DNA of 64,000 nt, from positions 186,001 to 250,000 of the forward strand of contig NZ_WELG01000001.1 of NCBI RefSeq assembly GCF_009184425.1. Reading direction: 5' to 3'. This document shows, in pieces, positions 45,089 to 53,982 of this stretch. Source of the stretch: Flagellimonas olearia. Its GTDB lineage: Bacteria > Bacteroidota > Bacteroidia > Flavobacteriales > Flavobacteriaceae. How positions within the stretch are numbered: position 1 is the first letter of the stretch; each line of letters starts with the position of its first letter. The notes beneath the pieces are model-generated. The model did no database searches. It worked only from the letters and a program-made list of their open reading frames with translations, and was not told the DNA's origin. A program made the position numbers and the translations under genes.

Positions 45089-46375
45089 TCAAAAGAAGTC
45101 ATTGAGTGCAATGACCGCCTTATAGGATATGATCAGTGAAAAGCAGAATGCGGTGACCAGACCGATGTTCATCAACACACTTGCCCTTTGGCTTCCCATA
45201 AGTTTTTTGCTGTTGATCAATACAATAATCCCACCTATGACCAAGGGAAGCACAAAAACGTTGGCCACTTGAGTGGCTATTTGGGCAATTATAGGGTTGG
45301 CTCCCAGTATAGGAACAATCAGTCCTACCAAACAGGCTACCGCTACCAAAATCTTAAAAGTAGGGGTGTTGGTCTCCATTTTTCCACTCTTGTAGTCACT
45401 GATCAATAGAGGCAGTACCATTAAGATTGGAAATATGGAAGATATCCCCGCACTCATGGCACCCATCATAAATACGGCCACGGCCATTTTGCCAGCTACG
45501 GGTTCCAAGGCCTGAACCATGTCCAGTACATTGGTGACCACTTTTCCATCATAGAACAAGGCCCCCGTGGCAGCGATCATTATGGTGGCGGAAATGGTCA
45601 AAAGAAAAATCGCGGAGACCATGGCATCCTTTCGCTGGTCACTCAAATTGGAAATGCCCCATCCCTTTTCCTTCAATAAGATAGGACGTACCACAAAGGT
45701 TGGGGCAGCCATGGTGGTTCCAACAAAGGCGGCCACCATTAAATTTCCACCAGGGGGAATTCGGGGAATCAGTCCCTTCACGATATCCTCCGTGGATGGT
45801 AAGACCATAAACATGGAAAGGATAAAGGATAAGCCCATCAGGGTCACGAAAATGACCAATATTTTTTCGAAGAATGAGTATTTCCCTACCAGTAGAAAAA
45901 TATACATGATGATAATGAGCAAGATGGATATGCCCAGTACGGCCCAATAGTTCTCCTCGTTCAAGCTGGGAAAAAACATGCGCATGAATTCATAAAGGGC
46001 GTTACTGGTGAGTCCCAATATCCCGGAAAGGGAACTCCACTGTCCCATGACCACCCCTGCAATGGTCACTATGGCAAGGGGTTTACCCCATTTCAAGTAA
46101 TTTTTAAAGGCATTTATGGCAGTTTTTCCGGTCACTACGGCAAAACGGCCGTATGCATCCATGAGTATCCAAGAGAAAAACGCACTAAGGCATAACACCC
46201 AAAGCAATTGCATACCATACATACTACCGGCTTTGATCATTGCCGTAACACTTCCTGTTCCTATGGTATATCCAATGCAAAAAATTCCGGGTCCTACAGA
46301 TAATAGGATGGCCCAAAGTTTATAAATAATGGAGGTTTTCCGGGTGGGGTTGCTCCCTGGTTTTGTGTTTTCCAA
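45089..46375 (-). CDS. NRAMP-fold membrane transporter without metal-binding motifs, copy 2
   Basis: Membrane carrier of 428 residues and about eleven hydrophobic segments, homologous to the one at 30696. Its helix-1 motif is GYTIGTGSV (35-43) instead of DPGN, and its helix-6 region VGTTMAAPTF lacks MPH. The metal site of canonical NRAMP proteins is thus absent in both copies. It faces the KDG kinase-aldolase pair tail to tail and shares a 255-base divergent promoter gap with the secreted amidohydrolase. I infer a role in uptake of a sugar acid or amino sugar. The start appears to be a TTG at 46375; no in-frame ATG lies close by, because a TAA occurs upstream. Confidence 0.84.
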   Translation of the reverse strand: MENTKPGSNPTRKTSIIYKLWAILLSVGPGIFCIGYTIGTGSVTAMIKAGSMYGMQLLWVLCLSAFFSWILMDAYGRFAVVTGKTAINAFKNYLKWGKPLAIVTIAGVVMGQWSSLSGILGLTSNALYEFMRMFFPSLNEENYWAVLGISILLIIIMYIFLLVGKYSFFEKILVIFVTLMGLSFILSMFMVLPSTEDIVKGLIPRIPPGGNLMVAAFVGTTMAAPTFVVRPILLKEKGWGISNLSDQRKDAMVSAIFLLTISATIMIAATGALFYDGKVVTNVLDMVQALEPVAGKMAVAVFMMGAMSAGISSIFPILMVLPLLISDYKSGKMETNTPTFKILVAVACLVGLIVPILGANPIIAQIATQVANVFVLPLVIGGIIVLINSKKLMGSQRASVLMNIGLVTAFCFSLIISYKAVIALNDFF

Positions 46376-46630
46376 ACTGTTGTCATTTTATGTGCGTGAT
46401 AAATATAATCACATTTGTATCTCGTTCCACGGAAATTGCATCGCTCCGGGCCAAAGTTTAGTTATGGCTTCAACAATGCCGATCAAAAATGTTATCAGGG
46501 AGGCATAACCTCAAAAAAAGACCTCTTAAATGATAACGGAATCGGAAAAAAAGAGGCTGTAGATCAAGGACATGTAGTATATTGAACAGGAATGAATTTT
46601 AAGTGACCCATCAAACAACCTAATTGAAGA

Positions 46631-47872
46631 ATGAGAGGAAAAATTATTGTACTTCTGCTTTTTTGTATGTATGCCAGTCATGGTATCACAGCCCAAGAAT
46701 TTGATATTGCCGTACTGGGGGGGCATGTGATCGACCCAAAAAATGATATCAACGAACCGATGGATGTTGCCATAAAAGATGGCAAGATTGCCTTGGTTTC
46801 CAAAAAAATAAATGGGAAACGGGCCAAAAGAACCGTGGATGCCAAGGGTTTGTATGTAGTTCCGGGACTTGTGGATATGCATGCCCATGGATTCTTTGGT
46901 GTGGAGGATGGCCATTATCTCAGAAACAGTTTTTATGCGGTATCCCCGGATGGATTTACTTTTCGGAATGGGGTTACCACCATGGTCGATGCGGGAAGTG
47001 CGGGATGGAAGTCCTTTAAGACATTCAAGGAGCAGACCATTGATCGATCACATACCCGGGTTCTGGCATTTCTCAATATTGTGGGAGAAGGAATGAAAGG
47101 TGGGGCGTGGGAACAAGACACCTACGATATGGATGCAAAACTAAGTGCCCTGATGGCCAAAACGTATCCTGATTTGATCGTAGGGTTTAAAGTGGCACAT
47201 TTTAGAGGGGATGGCGAAGATTATTTTGTGCCCATAGATCGAGCTATCCAAGCTGGGAACATGGCTGGAAACATTCCCGTGATGCTGGATGGTAAATTGG
47301 AAGATGAGGTTCTACGCCGTTTCCGACCGGGAGATATTTTCACACATACCTATGGCCGGCCCATTATTGATACCCTGATCAACAAGGTAAAACCTTTTGT
47401 AAGGGAGGCTCGCCAAAGAGGTCTCATATTTGATGTGGGGTATGGAGGAGCAAGTTTCATGTACGCCAATGCCATTCCAGGAACCAAGGATGGCTTTTTT
47501 CCAGATGTCATCAGTACCGACCTCCATGGCGGTAGCATGAATGCCGCAATGAAGGACATTATGAGTATTATGTCCAAGTTTATGGCTTTGGGCATGGGTC
47601 TGGAAGATATCATCACCGCCGTGACCTGGAAACCTGCGGAAACCATAAAAAGACCTCAATTAGGGAATCTTTCCATAGGGTCCGAAGGCGATGTGGCCAT
47701 CTTCAATATCCGTGACGGTAAGTTTGGGTTTTATGATCAGCGAGGAGAAAAAATGTCGGGCACCAAAAAGTTTGAATGTCAAGTGACCATAAAAGGTGGT
47801 AGGGTCTTTTATGATTTGAACGGACTTACATCACCACTTCCAAGGGTGATCAGTGGGGTTCCAAGAATGTAA
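46631..47872 (+). CDS. Secreted COG3964-type amidohydrolase/deacetylase
   Basis: Metal-dependent hydrolase of 413 residues with a Sec signal peptide (IIVLLLFCMYASHGITA, cleavage near 21). Metal ligands visible are His84 and His86 in VDMHAH, the likely carboxylated Lys187 in VGFKVAH and His239 in IFTHTYG. Where relatives usually have a His after the fifth strand, the sequence reads PVMLDGK, so one ligand may differ. Relatives of this family hydrolyse N-acetyl or O-acetyl groups from small acids and were long mistaken for dihydroorotases. The next gene encodes a lactate-permease-type transporter and the one after a sugar dehydrogenase. A periplasmic deacetylase of an oxidised amino sugar fits, but is inference. 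Confidence 0.84.
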   Translation: MRGKIIVLLLFCMYASHGITAQEFDIAVLGGHVIDPKNDINEPMDVAIKDGKIALVSKKINGKRAKRTVDAKGLYVVPGLVDMHAHGFFGVEDGHYLRNSFYAVSPDGFTFRNGVTTMVDAGSAGWKSFKTFKEQTIDRSHTRVLAFLNIVGEGMKGGAWEQDTYDMDAKLSALMAKTYPDLIVGFKVAHFRGDGEDYFVPIDRAIQAGNMAGNIPVMLDGKLEDEVLRRFRPGDIFTHTYGRPIIDTLINKVKPFVREARQRGLIFDVGYGGASFMYANAIPGTKDGFFPDVISTDLHGGSMNAAMKDIMSIMSKFMALGMGLEDIITAVTWKPAETIKRPQLGNLSIGSEGDVAIFNIRDGKFGFYDQRGEKMSGTKKFECQVTIKGGRVFYDLNGLTSPLPRVISGVPRM

Positions 47873-47908
47873 AACTTGGAAATGATCGGTAACCTTAAGT
47901 TTTGACCC

Positions 47909-49528
47909 ATGAACTGGAACCAAGTTGTAGACCCGTTTGACAATATTGTATGGTCTTTGTTGATTGCCCTAATTCCCATAGGCACCATCTTTTGGGCTTT
48001 GGCCGTAAAAAAGATGAAAGGGCATAAGGCTAGTTTATATGCCGCCTTAATGGCAATCTTAGTTGCGGTGTTCATATATGGCATGCCGGTAAAGTTGGCA
48101 TTGTTGTCCTTCGGACATGGTGTCTTATACGGCCTGTTTCCCATTTGCTGGATTGTGGTAACTACGATTTACCTGTTCAACATCATTGTAAAAAGCGGCC
48201 AGTTTGAAATTATAAAACACTCCATGGCCTCGATTACCTCGGACCGGAGATTACAAGCCTTGTTGATAGCCTTTGCCTTTGGTTCTTTTTTGGAGGGAAC
48301 TGCAGGATTTGGCGCGCCAGTGGCCATTACGGCTGCCATGTTGGTAAGCCTTGGATTCAATGCTTTCTATGCGGCAGGAATTTGTTTGATTGCCAATACA
48401 GCTCCTGTGGCATTCGGCGCTATCGGTATTCCCATAACAGTGGCTTCACAGGTTTCGGGAATACCTGAAATGGCCATCTCTCAAATGGTAGGTCGAACGT
48501 TGCCAATCCTCTCCTTGGTGCTTCCATTTTATCTGACGATGCTGGTATGCGGGTTTAAAAAATCAAAGGAGGTTTTTCCTGCCATATTGGTTTGCGGGGT
48601 ATCTTTTGCTTTTTTACAATGGTTCTCCTCCAATTTTTTGGGCCCGGAACTTCCAGATATTATTGCCGGACTGGGTTCCATAATCTGTCTTATTGTTTTT
48701 TTGAAATTTTGGAAACCCAAGAATATATGGAGATTTGCCAATGAAGACCCAGAAACACACGCTTCGGAAGGCACCTTTTCCAAAAAACAGATTGCTAGGG
48801 CCTGGTCACCTTTTGTGATACTGGCCGTATTGATAATCATTTGGGGTTTGGGTCCCGTCAAGGAAAAGCTGGATGTGATCGGTACGTTCAAGTTTGATAT
48901 AACAGGACTGCACAATGTAATTGTGGATGGTCAGGGAAATAAGATACCCCATTCGTACAAATTCAACTATTTATCAGCAGCTGGAACCGCTATTTTGATC
49001 ACCGCACTATTGTCCATACCCATATCGGGGATGAAGTTCAAGGAGGGCTTAAAACTCTTCGGGGAAACCCTAAAGCAATTAAAGTTGCCCATCATTACCG
49101 TTTCGGCCATTTTGGGGTTTGCCTATGTGGTGAATGATTCGGGGATTGTAATTACAATTGCCTTGGTGTTGGCGAACACGGGAGTTTTATACCCATTCTT
49201 TGCCCCAATCCTTGGTTGGCTGGGTGTTTTTGTGACGGGCTCCGATACTTCTTCCAACGCATTGTTCGGTAAGCTCCAATATGAAACGGCAAAAACAATC
49301 GGGGTAGACCCTCTGGTGACCGTAGCTTCAAATACTTCGGGAGGTGTGGTCGGAAAGATGATATCACCACAATCCATCGCTGTAGGTACTGCTGCCGTGG
49401 GATTGATAGGTAAGGAAGCCCAACTTTTTAGGTATACGTTAAAACATAGTCTGATAATGCTCCTACTGATTTGCTTGATCACTTTGGGACAGGCATATGT
49501 GGTCAAGTGGATTGTTCCAATATGGTGA
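47909..49528 (+). CDS. L-lactate permease (LctP) family transporter
   Basis: Membrane permease of 539 residues and about thirteen hydrophobic segments, with the family hallmarks GSFLEGTAGFGAPVAITAA and NTAPVAFGAIGIPI. Known members bring in lactate or glycolate with protons. In this setting, between a secreted deacetylase and a sugar dehydrogenase, it may instead carry a larger hydroxy acid such as glucosaminate or gluconate. It starts 36 bases after the amidohydrolase, on the same strand, and the dehydrogenase gene follows after 152 bases. Family assignment is firm and the substrate is not. Confidence 0.88.
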   Translation: MNWNQVVDPFDNIVWSLLIALIPIGTIFWALAVKKMKGHKASLYAALMAILVAVFIYGMPVKLALLSFGHGVLYGLFPICWIVVTTIYLFNIIVKSGQFEIIKHSMASITSDRRLQALLIAFAFGSFLEGTAGFGAPVAITAAMLVSLGFNAFYAAGICLIANTAPVAFGAIGIPITVASQVSGIPEMAISQMVGRTLPILSLVLPFYLTMLVCGFKKSKEVFPAILVCGVSFAFLQWFSSNFLGPELPDIIAGLGSIICLIVFLKFWKPKNIWRFANEDPETHASEGTFSKKQIARAWSPFVILAVLIIIWGLGPVKEKLDVIGTFKFDITGLHNVIVDGQGNKIPHSYKFNYLSAAGTAILITALLSIPISGMKFKEGLKLFGETLKQLKLPIITVSAILGFAYVVNDSGIVITIALVLANTGVLYPFFAPILGWLGVFVTGSDTSSNALFGKLQYETAKTIGVDPLVTVASNTSGGVVGKMISPQSIAVGTAAVGLIGKEAQLFRYTLKHSLIMLLLICLITLGQAYVVKWIVPIW

Positions 49529-49680
49529 GGCAAAGAGTTTTGGGCAGGGTAAGCCGGTTTACCGAAATATAAATCTGGCCAAGATTTATCATGCTGATAG
49601 TTTCATAAACCGAGTGCAGGGAGGGTATGATTTGGCCGCAAAATGGATTGACTAAATAACCACTATAACATCAAAACTAA

Positions 49681-51465
49681 ATGAATTCGAAAAGTAAAAT
49701 GATGAGAGGAATGGCTCCGATGGCGGCCCTTACATTTCTTTCGTTGGCGCTGTTCCAGTGCACACCAAAAACCAATGAAGTTGTCCTAAAAGGAGACCTG
49801 GATAATGGCGGACTGTTCCTTCCGAACGGATTTGAAGCATTGGTAGTGGTTGATAGTATTGGGCGTACAAGACATATTACGGTCAGTGAAACGGGCGACA
49901 TTTATGCCCAATTGAGCAATTCCAAAGACGGGAAGGGAACCATTGCCTTACGAGATCTGGATCAAGATGGTAAAGCGGACAGTATTGTACACTTTGGGAA
50001 TTTTATTGAAAAGGGCAGGGGAGCCACTGGGATTACCATACATGATGGATATTTATATACCAGCACACGAAAATTCATTTACAGAAACAAGATAAAAGAG
50101 GGAGAATTGGTTCCAATTAGTGAGACCGAGCTGGTACTTACGGATATGGATCCCAACGTGGGAAGAAATTGGCATACCACCAAGCCGGTCGCGTTTGATG
50201 ATGAAGGACATATGTACGTTCCTTTTGGAAGCCCCTCCGATGCCTGTCAGGACATGGCACTTTACGGACCGGTAGGCATCCCCAATGGAAAAGGATTGGA
50301 GCCTTGCCCTGAACTGGAAATGCATGCCGGAATATGGCAATTCGAGGCCAACAAAATAGGACTCACCCAAGAAGACGGGACAAAGTTTGCCACAGGTATC
50401 AGAAGTGTTGTTGGGATGAAATGGAACCCAAAGGATAAAAGTCTGTATGCCGTGGGCAATGGAATTGACAACTTCCATACCATGTTCCCGGATGTTTACT
50501 CCAAGTGGCAGGCCGCTGTGCTTCCTTCAGAAAAGCTGATGAAGGTAACCGAAGGATCCAATTATGGATGGCCTTATGCCTACTATGATCATATGAAGAA
50601 GAAGAACGTCTTGCAACCAGGATATGGCGGTGATGGGGAAACCATTGGTAGGGCCGCCCAGTTTGATGAGCCCGTAATAGGCTTTCCAGGACACTGGGCC
50701 CCTATGGATGTTTTGTTCTACGATGGGAATCAATTCCCCGATCGCTATAAAAATGGGGCATTTATTGCCTTCCATGGATCAACGGATAGAGCCCCTTATC
50801 CCCAAGCCGGGTTTGTGGTTTGTTTTGTTCCCTTTGATGAAAATGGGGAATCAACCGGGGAATGGGAGGTTTTTGCAGATGGTTTTGCCAATTTGGAAGT
50901 GGTCGCCAATACCAGTGATGCCATATATAGACCTATGGGGCTTTCTACAGGCCCTGATGGTTCGCTTTATATAAGTGAATCCAACAAGGGAAAGATCTGG
51001 AGGATTATGTACCATGGCGACAAATCTGGTTTTGGAAGGGAGCAGCTGGCATCAATGGAGGAAATAAAACAAACCAAGTCTTACATTAAAGATCCGGATC
51101 CCGTAAAAGATGTTATTTCCGAAGGAGATCTTCATAGTGGAAGGATACTATACAATACCTATTGTGCTGCCTGTCACCAAGGCGATGGCAAAGGGGATAA
51201 CAATCGTTTTCCACCTCTTCGAGATTCAGAATGGGTAATGGGCGATGAGAGCAAACTGATCGATGTGGTCCTCAACGGAATCCAAGGCCGAATAGAGGTT
51301 AATGGAAAATCATATGATGGCCTAATGCCTGCCAATAGTCATTTGGACGATCATGCCATTGCCTCCATCCTTACCTATGTGCGTAAAGCTTTTGGCAATG
51401 AATCGCCCCCGGTGAGCGCTCTTGATGTTGAAAAAATAAGAAAGGAAACCACCGATAAAAAATAA
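49681..51465 (+). CDS. Glucose/sorbosone-dehydrogenase-like lipoprotein with C-terminal cytochrome c
   Basis: Periplasmic or outer-membrane lipoprotein of 594 residues with a lipobox ending at Cys27 (LFQC). Residues about 45-450 form a six-bladed propeller of the glucose/sorbosone dehydrogenase type (PQQ-dependent in known members), with GSNYGWPYAYYDH and GPDGSLYISESNKGKIWRI. A single cytochrome c domain follows: heme site CAACH at 495-499 and likely axial Met549 in GLMPAN. It should oxidise a free sugar and pass electrons on. It is the last gene of the three-gene unit with a deacetylase and a permease and is followed by a terminator. Confidence 0.9.
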   Translation: MNSKSKMMRGMAPMAALTFLSLALFQCTPKTNEVVLKGDLDNGGLFLPNGFEALVVVDSIGRTRHITVSETGDIYAQLSNSKDGKGTIALRDLDQDGKADSIVHFGNFIEKGRGATGITIHDGYLYTSTRKFIYRNKIKEGELVPISETELVLTDMDPNVGRNWHTTKPVAFDDEGHMYVPFGSPSDACQDMALYGPVGIPNGKGLEPCPELEMHAGIWQFEANKIGLTQEDGTKFATGIRSVVGMKWNPKDKSLYAVGNGIDNFHTMFPDVYSKWQAAVLPSEKLMKVTEGSNYGWPYAYYDHMKKKNVLQPGYGGDGETIGRAAQFDEPVIGFPGHWAPMDVLFYDGNQFPDRYKNGAFIAFHGSTDRAPYPQAGFVVCFVPFDENGESTGEWEVFADGFANLEVVANTSDAIYRPMGLSTGPDGSLYISESNKGKIWRIMYHGDKSGFGREQLASMEEIKQTKSYIKDPDPVKDVISEGDLHSGRILYNTYCAACHQGDGKGDNNRFPPLRDSEWVMGDESKLIDVVLNGIQGRIEVNGKSYDGLMPANSHLDDHAIASILTYVRKAFGNESPPVSALDVEKIRKETTDKK

Positions 51466-51544
51466 AGCTCCTGTTTTAGGTAGCCACATGTATTTTGAAT
51501 TTGGCTTAGCGTATGGACGCTACCAAATAGGTTAAAATTCTCCC

Positions 51545-51590
51545 GACCGGGGAGTTTCTCCCCGGTCTCCTCTAAGTTCTATATTTTTTA
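51545..51590 (+). terminator. Terminator after the sugar dehydrogenase gene
   Basis: Arms GACCGGGGAG (51545-51554) and CTCCCCGGTC (51558-51567) pair perfectly around a three-base loop, with a T-rich stretch about 16 bases further on. It ends the amidohydrolase-permease-dehydrogenase transcript. The remainder of the 350-base gap (51466-51815) has nothing I recognise. Confidence 0.75.
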
Positions 51591-51815
51591 TTTATCATAA
51601 AAAATTGATTTTCAGGTTTTTATGAGAGTATCTCATTTTTCGGTTTTTAAGGCATGGACTTTGCCAAATAGAATACCATGCGTTTTGAAACTTGATTTTT
51701 CCACGGATTTTGGATAAGTAGTTTCCAAAAATCCTCAAATGGTAATCAAATGAGGGACGGTGCTTAAAATTCCAAGGGAATGGACAAATCATACAATGGA
51801 ACTTAAAATGGAAAT

Positions 51816-52421
51816 ATGGTAGGTAAACTCTCAATACGACAACGGATACAAGTGGGCTTTGTTCTGGCAACGGCTTTTTTGCTGGTTTTGGCTTCCAATT
51901 TGTTGGATAGGAAATATTTTTCCACCATCCAGGAAACCGTTAAATCCATATATGATGACCGGATAGTGGTGCAGGACTATATCTATCAATTGCAGGATAT
52001 GGCCCATGAAAAGGAAATAGCCTTTATAAAAGGTGAAAATTTGGAGGAGAATAAGGATATCAAAGTTTTGTTAAACGATTTTTCCAAAACCAAATTGACC
52101 CGCGATGAGGCCAGGTTACTGAAACAATTGGACCATCAATTCTCAGGATTGGAGCCCTTGGAATTGGCCATTTCGACCAAAACTGTTTCGCAAGCTGAAA
52201 AAGTCAAGGCATTGGATCAGTTGGATCGAATACACAAAACCTTGGATGGCCTTGAAAAGATTCAACTGGAACAGGGTGGGGTGTTGACCCAGCTTTCCGA
52301 AAAAAACTTAAGGGTCAATAAGATGTTATCAAACCTGGAGATAGCATTCTTGACCATAATTGGCGTATCCATTTTAATATTGGTATTCTATCCGGTCAAG
52401 GTTTTAGAAACCATCCGCTGA
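51816..52421 (+). CDS. Membrane protein with chemoreceptor-type four-helix sensor domain but no output domain
   Basis: Protein of 201 residues with two membrane helices (about 11-29, VGFVLATAFLLVLASN, and about 176-194, AFLTIIGVSILILVFYP). They frame a long, mostly helical periplasmic domain. The arrangement matches the 4HB_MCP-like sensor of chemoreceptors and kinases, with charged heptads such as EKEIAFIKGENLEEN. No HAMP, kinase, cyclase or methyl-accepting part follows, so it is an orphan sensor or a structural relic. It sits just before the small Cys-rich protein and glutamate dehydrogenase. Function unknown. Confidence 0.7.
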   Translation: MVGKLSIRQRIQVGFVLATAFLLVLASNLLDRKYFSTIQETVKSIYDDRIVVQDYIYQLQDMAHEKEIAFIKGENLEENKDIKVLLNDFSKTKLTRDEARLLKQLDHQFSGLEPLELAISTKTVSQAEKVKALDQLDRIHKTLDGLEKIQLEQGGVLTQLSEKNLRVNKMLSNLEIAFLTIIGVSILILVFYPVKVLETIR

Positions 52422-52457
52422 AATTCCACCTATACATCACTAAAATTTATATAACCC

Positions 52458-52619
52458 ATGAAAGAATTGGTTAGGAGCTTATGCTCTACATGTAGGTATG
52501 CAACTTATTGCTCTTTGAGCCGGGATAGGTCCAATATCCAACTCTGCAATGAATACGTCCATCGGTACAATGGCACTGGTACTACCCTTATGGTCACCGA
52601 TGAAATGAGTAATAGTTAA
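52458..52619 (+). CDS. Small Cys-rich protein (53 residues)
   Basis: A 53-residue protein too short for ordinary gene callers. Four cysteines are spaced Cys9-x2-Cys12-x5-Cys18-x11-Cys30 (CSTCRYATYC ... LCNEY). This spacing suggests a small zinc- or iron-sulfur-binding domain, and I recall similar short proteins in Flavobacteriia, though I cannot verify it. It starts 36 bases after the sensor-like gene and its stop codon is followed 27 bases later by the ATG of glutamate dehydrogenase, so co-transcription is likely. It may be a regulator or stability partner of a neighbouring enzyme; this is inference. Confidence 0.65.
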   Translation: MKELVRSLCSTCRYATYCSLSRDRSNIQLCNEYVHRYNGTGTTLMVTDEMSNS

Positions 52620-52646
52620 GTGTTCAATACAATTAAAATCCATCAA

Positions 52647-53939
52647 ATGACAACGACAATAACATCGAGAAAAAAACAACCCAAACAAGGGATGTTGGAT
52701 AATGTCATGAGGCAGTTCAACAACGCTGCGGACATTATAGAATTGAACAAGAATATCCGCAAGATCCTTGAAGTGACCAACAATGAATTTATTGTCCACT
52801 TTCCGGTTCGGATGGATAATGGAGAAGTGGAAATATTTACGGGCTACCGCGTACAGCACAATAATGCCCTTGGGCCATACAAAGGTGGATTACGGTACCA
52901 CCATACGGTGGATATTGATGCAGCAAGGGCCTTGGCCATGTGGATGACCTGGAAGACTTCCTTGGCTGGATTGCCCTATGGTGGAGCCAAAGGAGGTATT
53001 CAACTGGACCCAACAAAATATTCCCAAGATGAACTGCAGCGCATTACCAGAAGATTTACCTATGCCCTTGGGGACAATATTGGTCCGGAATTGGATATCC
53101 CGGCACCTGATGTGAACACGAATTCACAGACCATGGCCTGGATTTTGGATACCTATATGTCTACCAAATCTCCCAATGAGCGTTCAAAGAATTTGCATGT
53201 GGTTACCGGAAAACCTATTGGTACAGGTGGCTCCGAAGGGAGGGACAGGGCAACCGGTTATGGGGTTTTCTTGACCATCAAGTTTTGGGCCGAACATAAA
53301 AATGTAAATCTGAAGAATAAAAAGTTTATCGTTCAAGGTTTTGGTAATGTGGGATATTGGGCGGCCTACTTTCTGGAAAAAGAAGGTGCCATACTTACTG
53401 CGGTGCAGGATGCCTACGGTAGCATACATAATGATACAGGAATCTCCACGGAAAAACTTTTGGACTATTCAAAGGCCAATAAAGGAAGTATTTTGGGTTT
53501 TTCGGATGCTCGCCCAATAGAGAACACCGAGTTCTTTGATTTGGATTGTGATATCTGCATTCCTGCCGCTTTGGGAAATCAGATTACGGTGGAAAATGCA
53601 CCGAATATAAAAGCGAGTCTGATTGCAGAGGGTGCCAATGGCCCAACGGATGTAAAAGCCGAAGAAATTTTGTTAAAACGGGGGGTGGACATCATTCCAG
53701 ACATACTCTGCAATTCAGGTGGTGTTATAGGAAGTTATTTTGAATGGTTGCAAAATAGAAATGGCGAAATATGGCATTTGGATGAGGTGATGGAAAAGTT
53801 GGAAAGAAAAATGAGGGAATCCTTCACCAAGGTGGTCCATAAGGCAACATCCAAAAACCTGGATATGCGCACAGCGGCTTTTGTCATTGCCATTGAGCGA
53901 CTCGAAGAAACCTATGTGCAAAGAGGTATTTTTCCATAG
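52647..53939 (+). CDS. Glu/Leu/Phe/Val dehydrogenase (glutamate dehydrogenase-type)
   Basis: NAD(P)-dependent enzyme of about 430 residues that interconverts glutamate and 2-oxoglutarate with ammonia. The catalytic Lys lies in PYGGAKGGI (GAKGG), the substrate-binding region is in YKGGLRYHH and the nucleotide-binding motif is VQGFGNVG. The ATG at 52647 is preferred to a GTG at 52620 because it starts just before the MLDNVMRQFN helix. The gene follows the Cys-rich small protein. It may reassimilate ammonia released by amino-sugar deamination in the nearby loci, but housekeeping use is just as likely. Confidence 0.93.
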   Translation: MTTTITSRKKQPKQGMLDNVMRQFNNAADIIELNKNIRKILEVTNNEFIVHFPVRMDNGEVEIFTGYRVQHNNALGPYKGGLRYHHTVDIDAARALAMWMTWKTSLAGLPYGGAKGGIQLDPTKYSQDELQRITRRFTYALGDNIGPELDIPAPDVNTNSQTMAWILDTYMSTKSPNERSKNLHVVTGKPIGTGGSEGRDRATGYGVFLTIKFWAEHKNVNLKNKKFIVQGFGNVGYWAAYFLEKEGAILTAVQDAYGSIHNDTGISTEKLLDYSKANKGSILGFSDARPIENTEFFDLDCDICIPAALGNQITVENAPNIKASLIAEGANGPTDVKAEEILLKRGVDIIPDILCNSGGVIGSYFEWLQNRNGEIWHLDEVMEKLERKMRESFTKVVHKATSKNLDMRTAAFVIAIERLEETYVQRGIFP

Positions 53940-53982
53940 AGAGAAGAAATATAAGTACCCATAATGTTTTAAAACAAATACA

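Noticed and set aside
30696..46375. Calling the two NRAMP-fold proteins metal importers
   Set aside because: Both lack the DPGN and MPH residues that define the metal site, and no metal-related gene is nearby.
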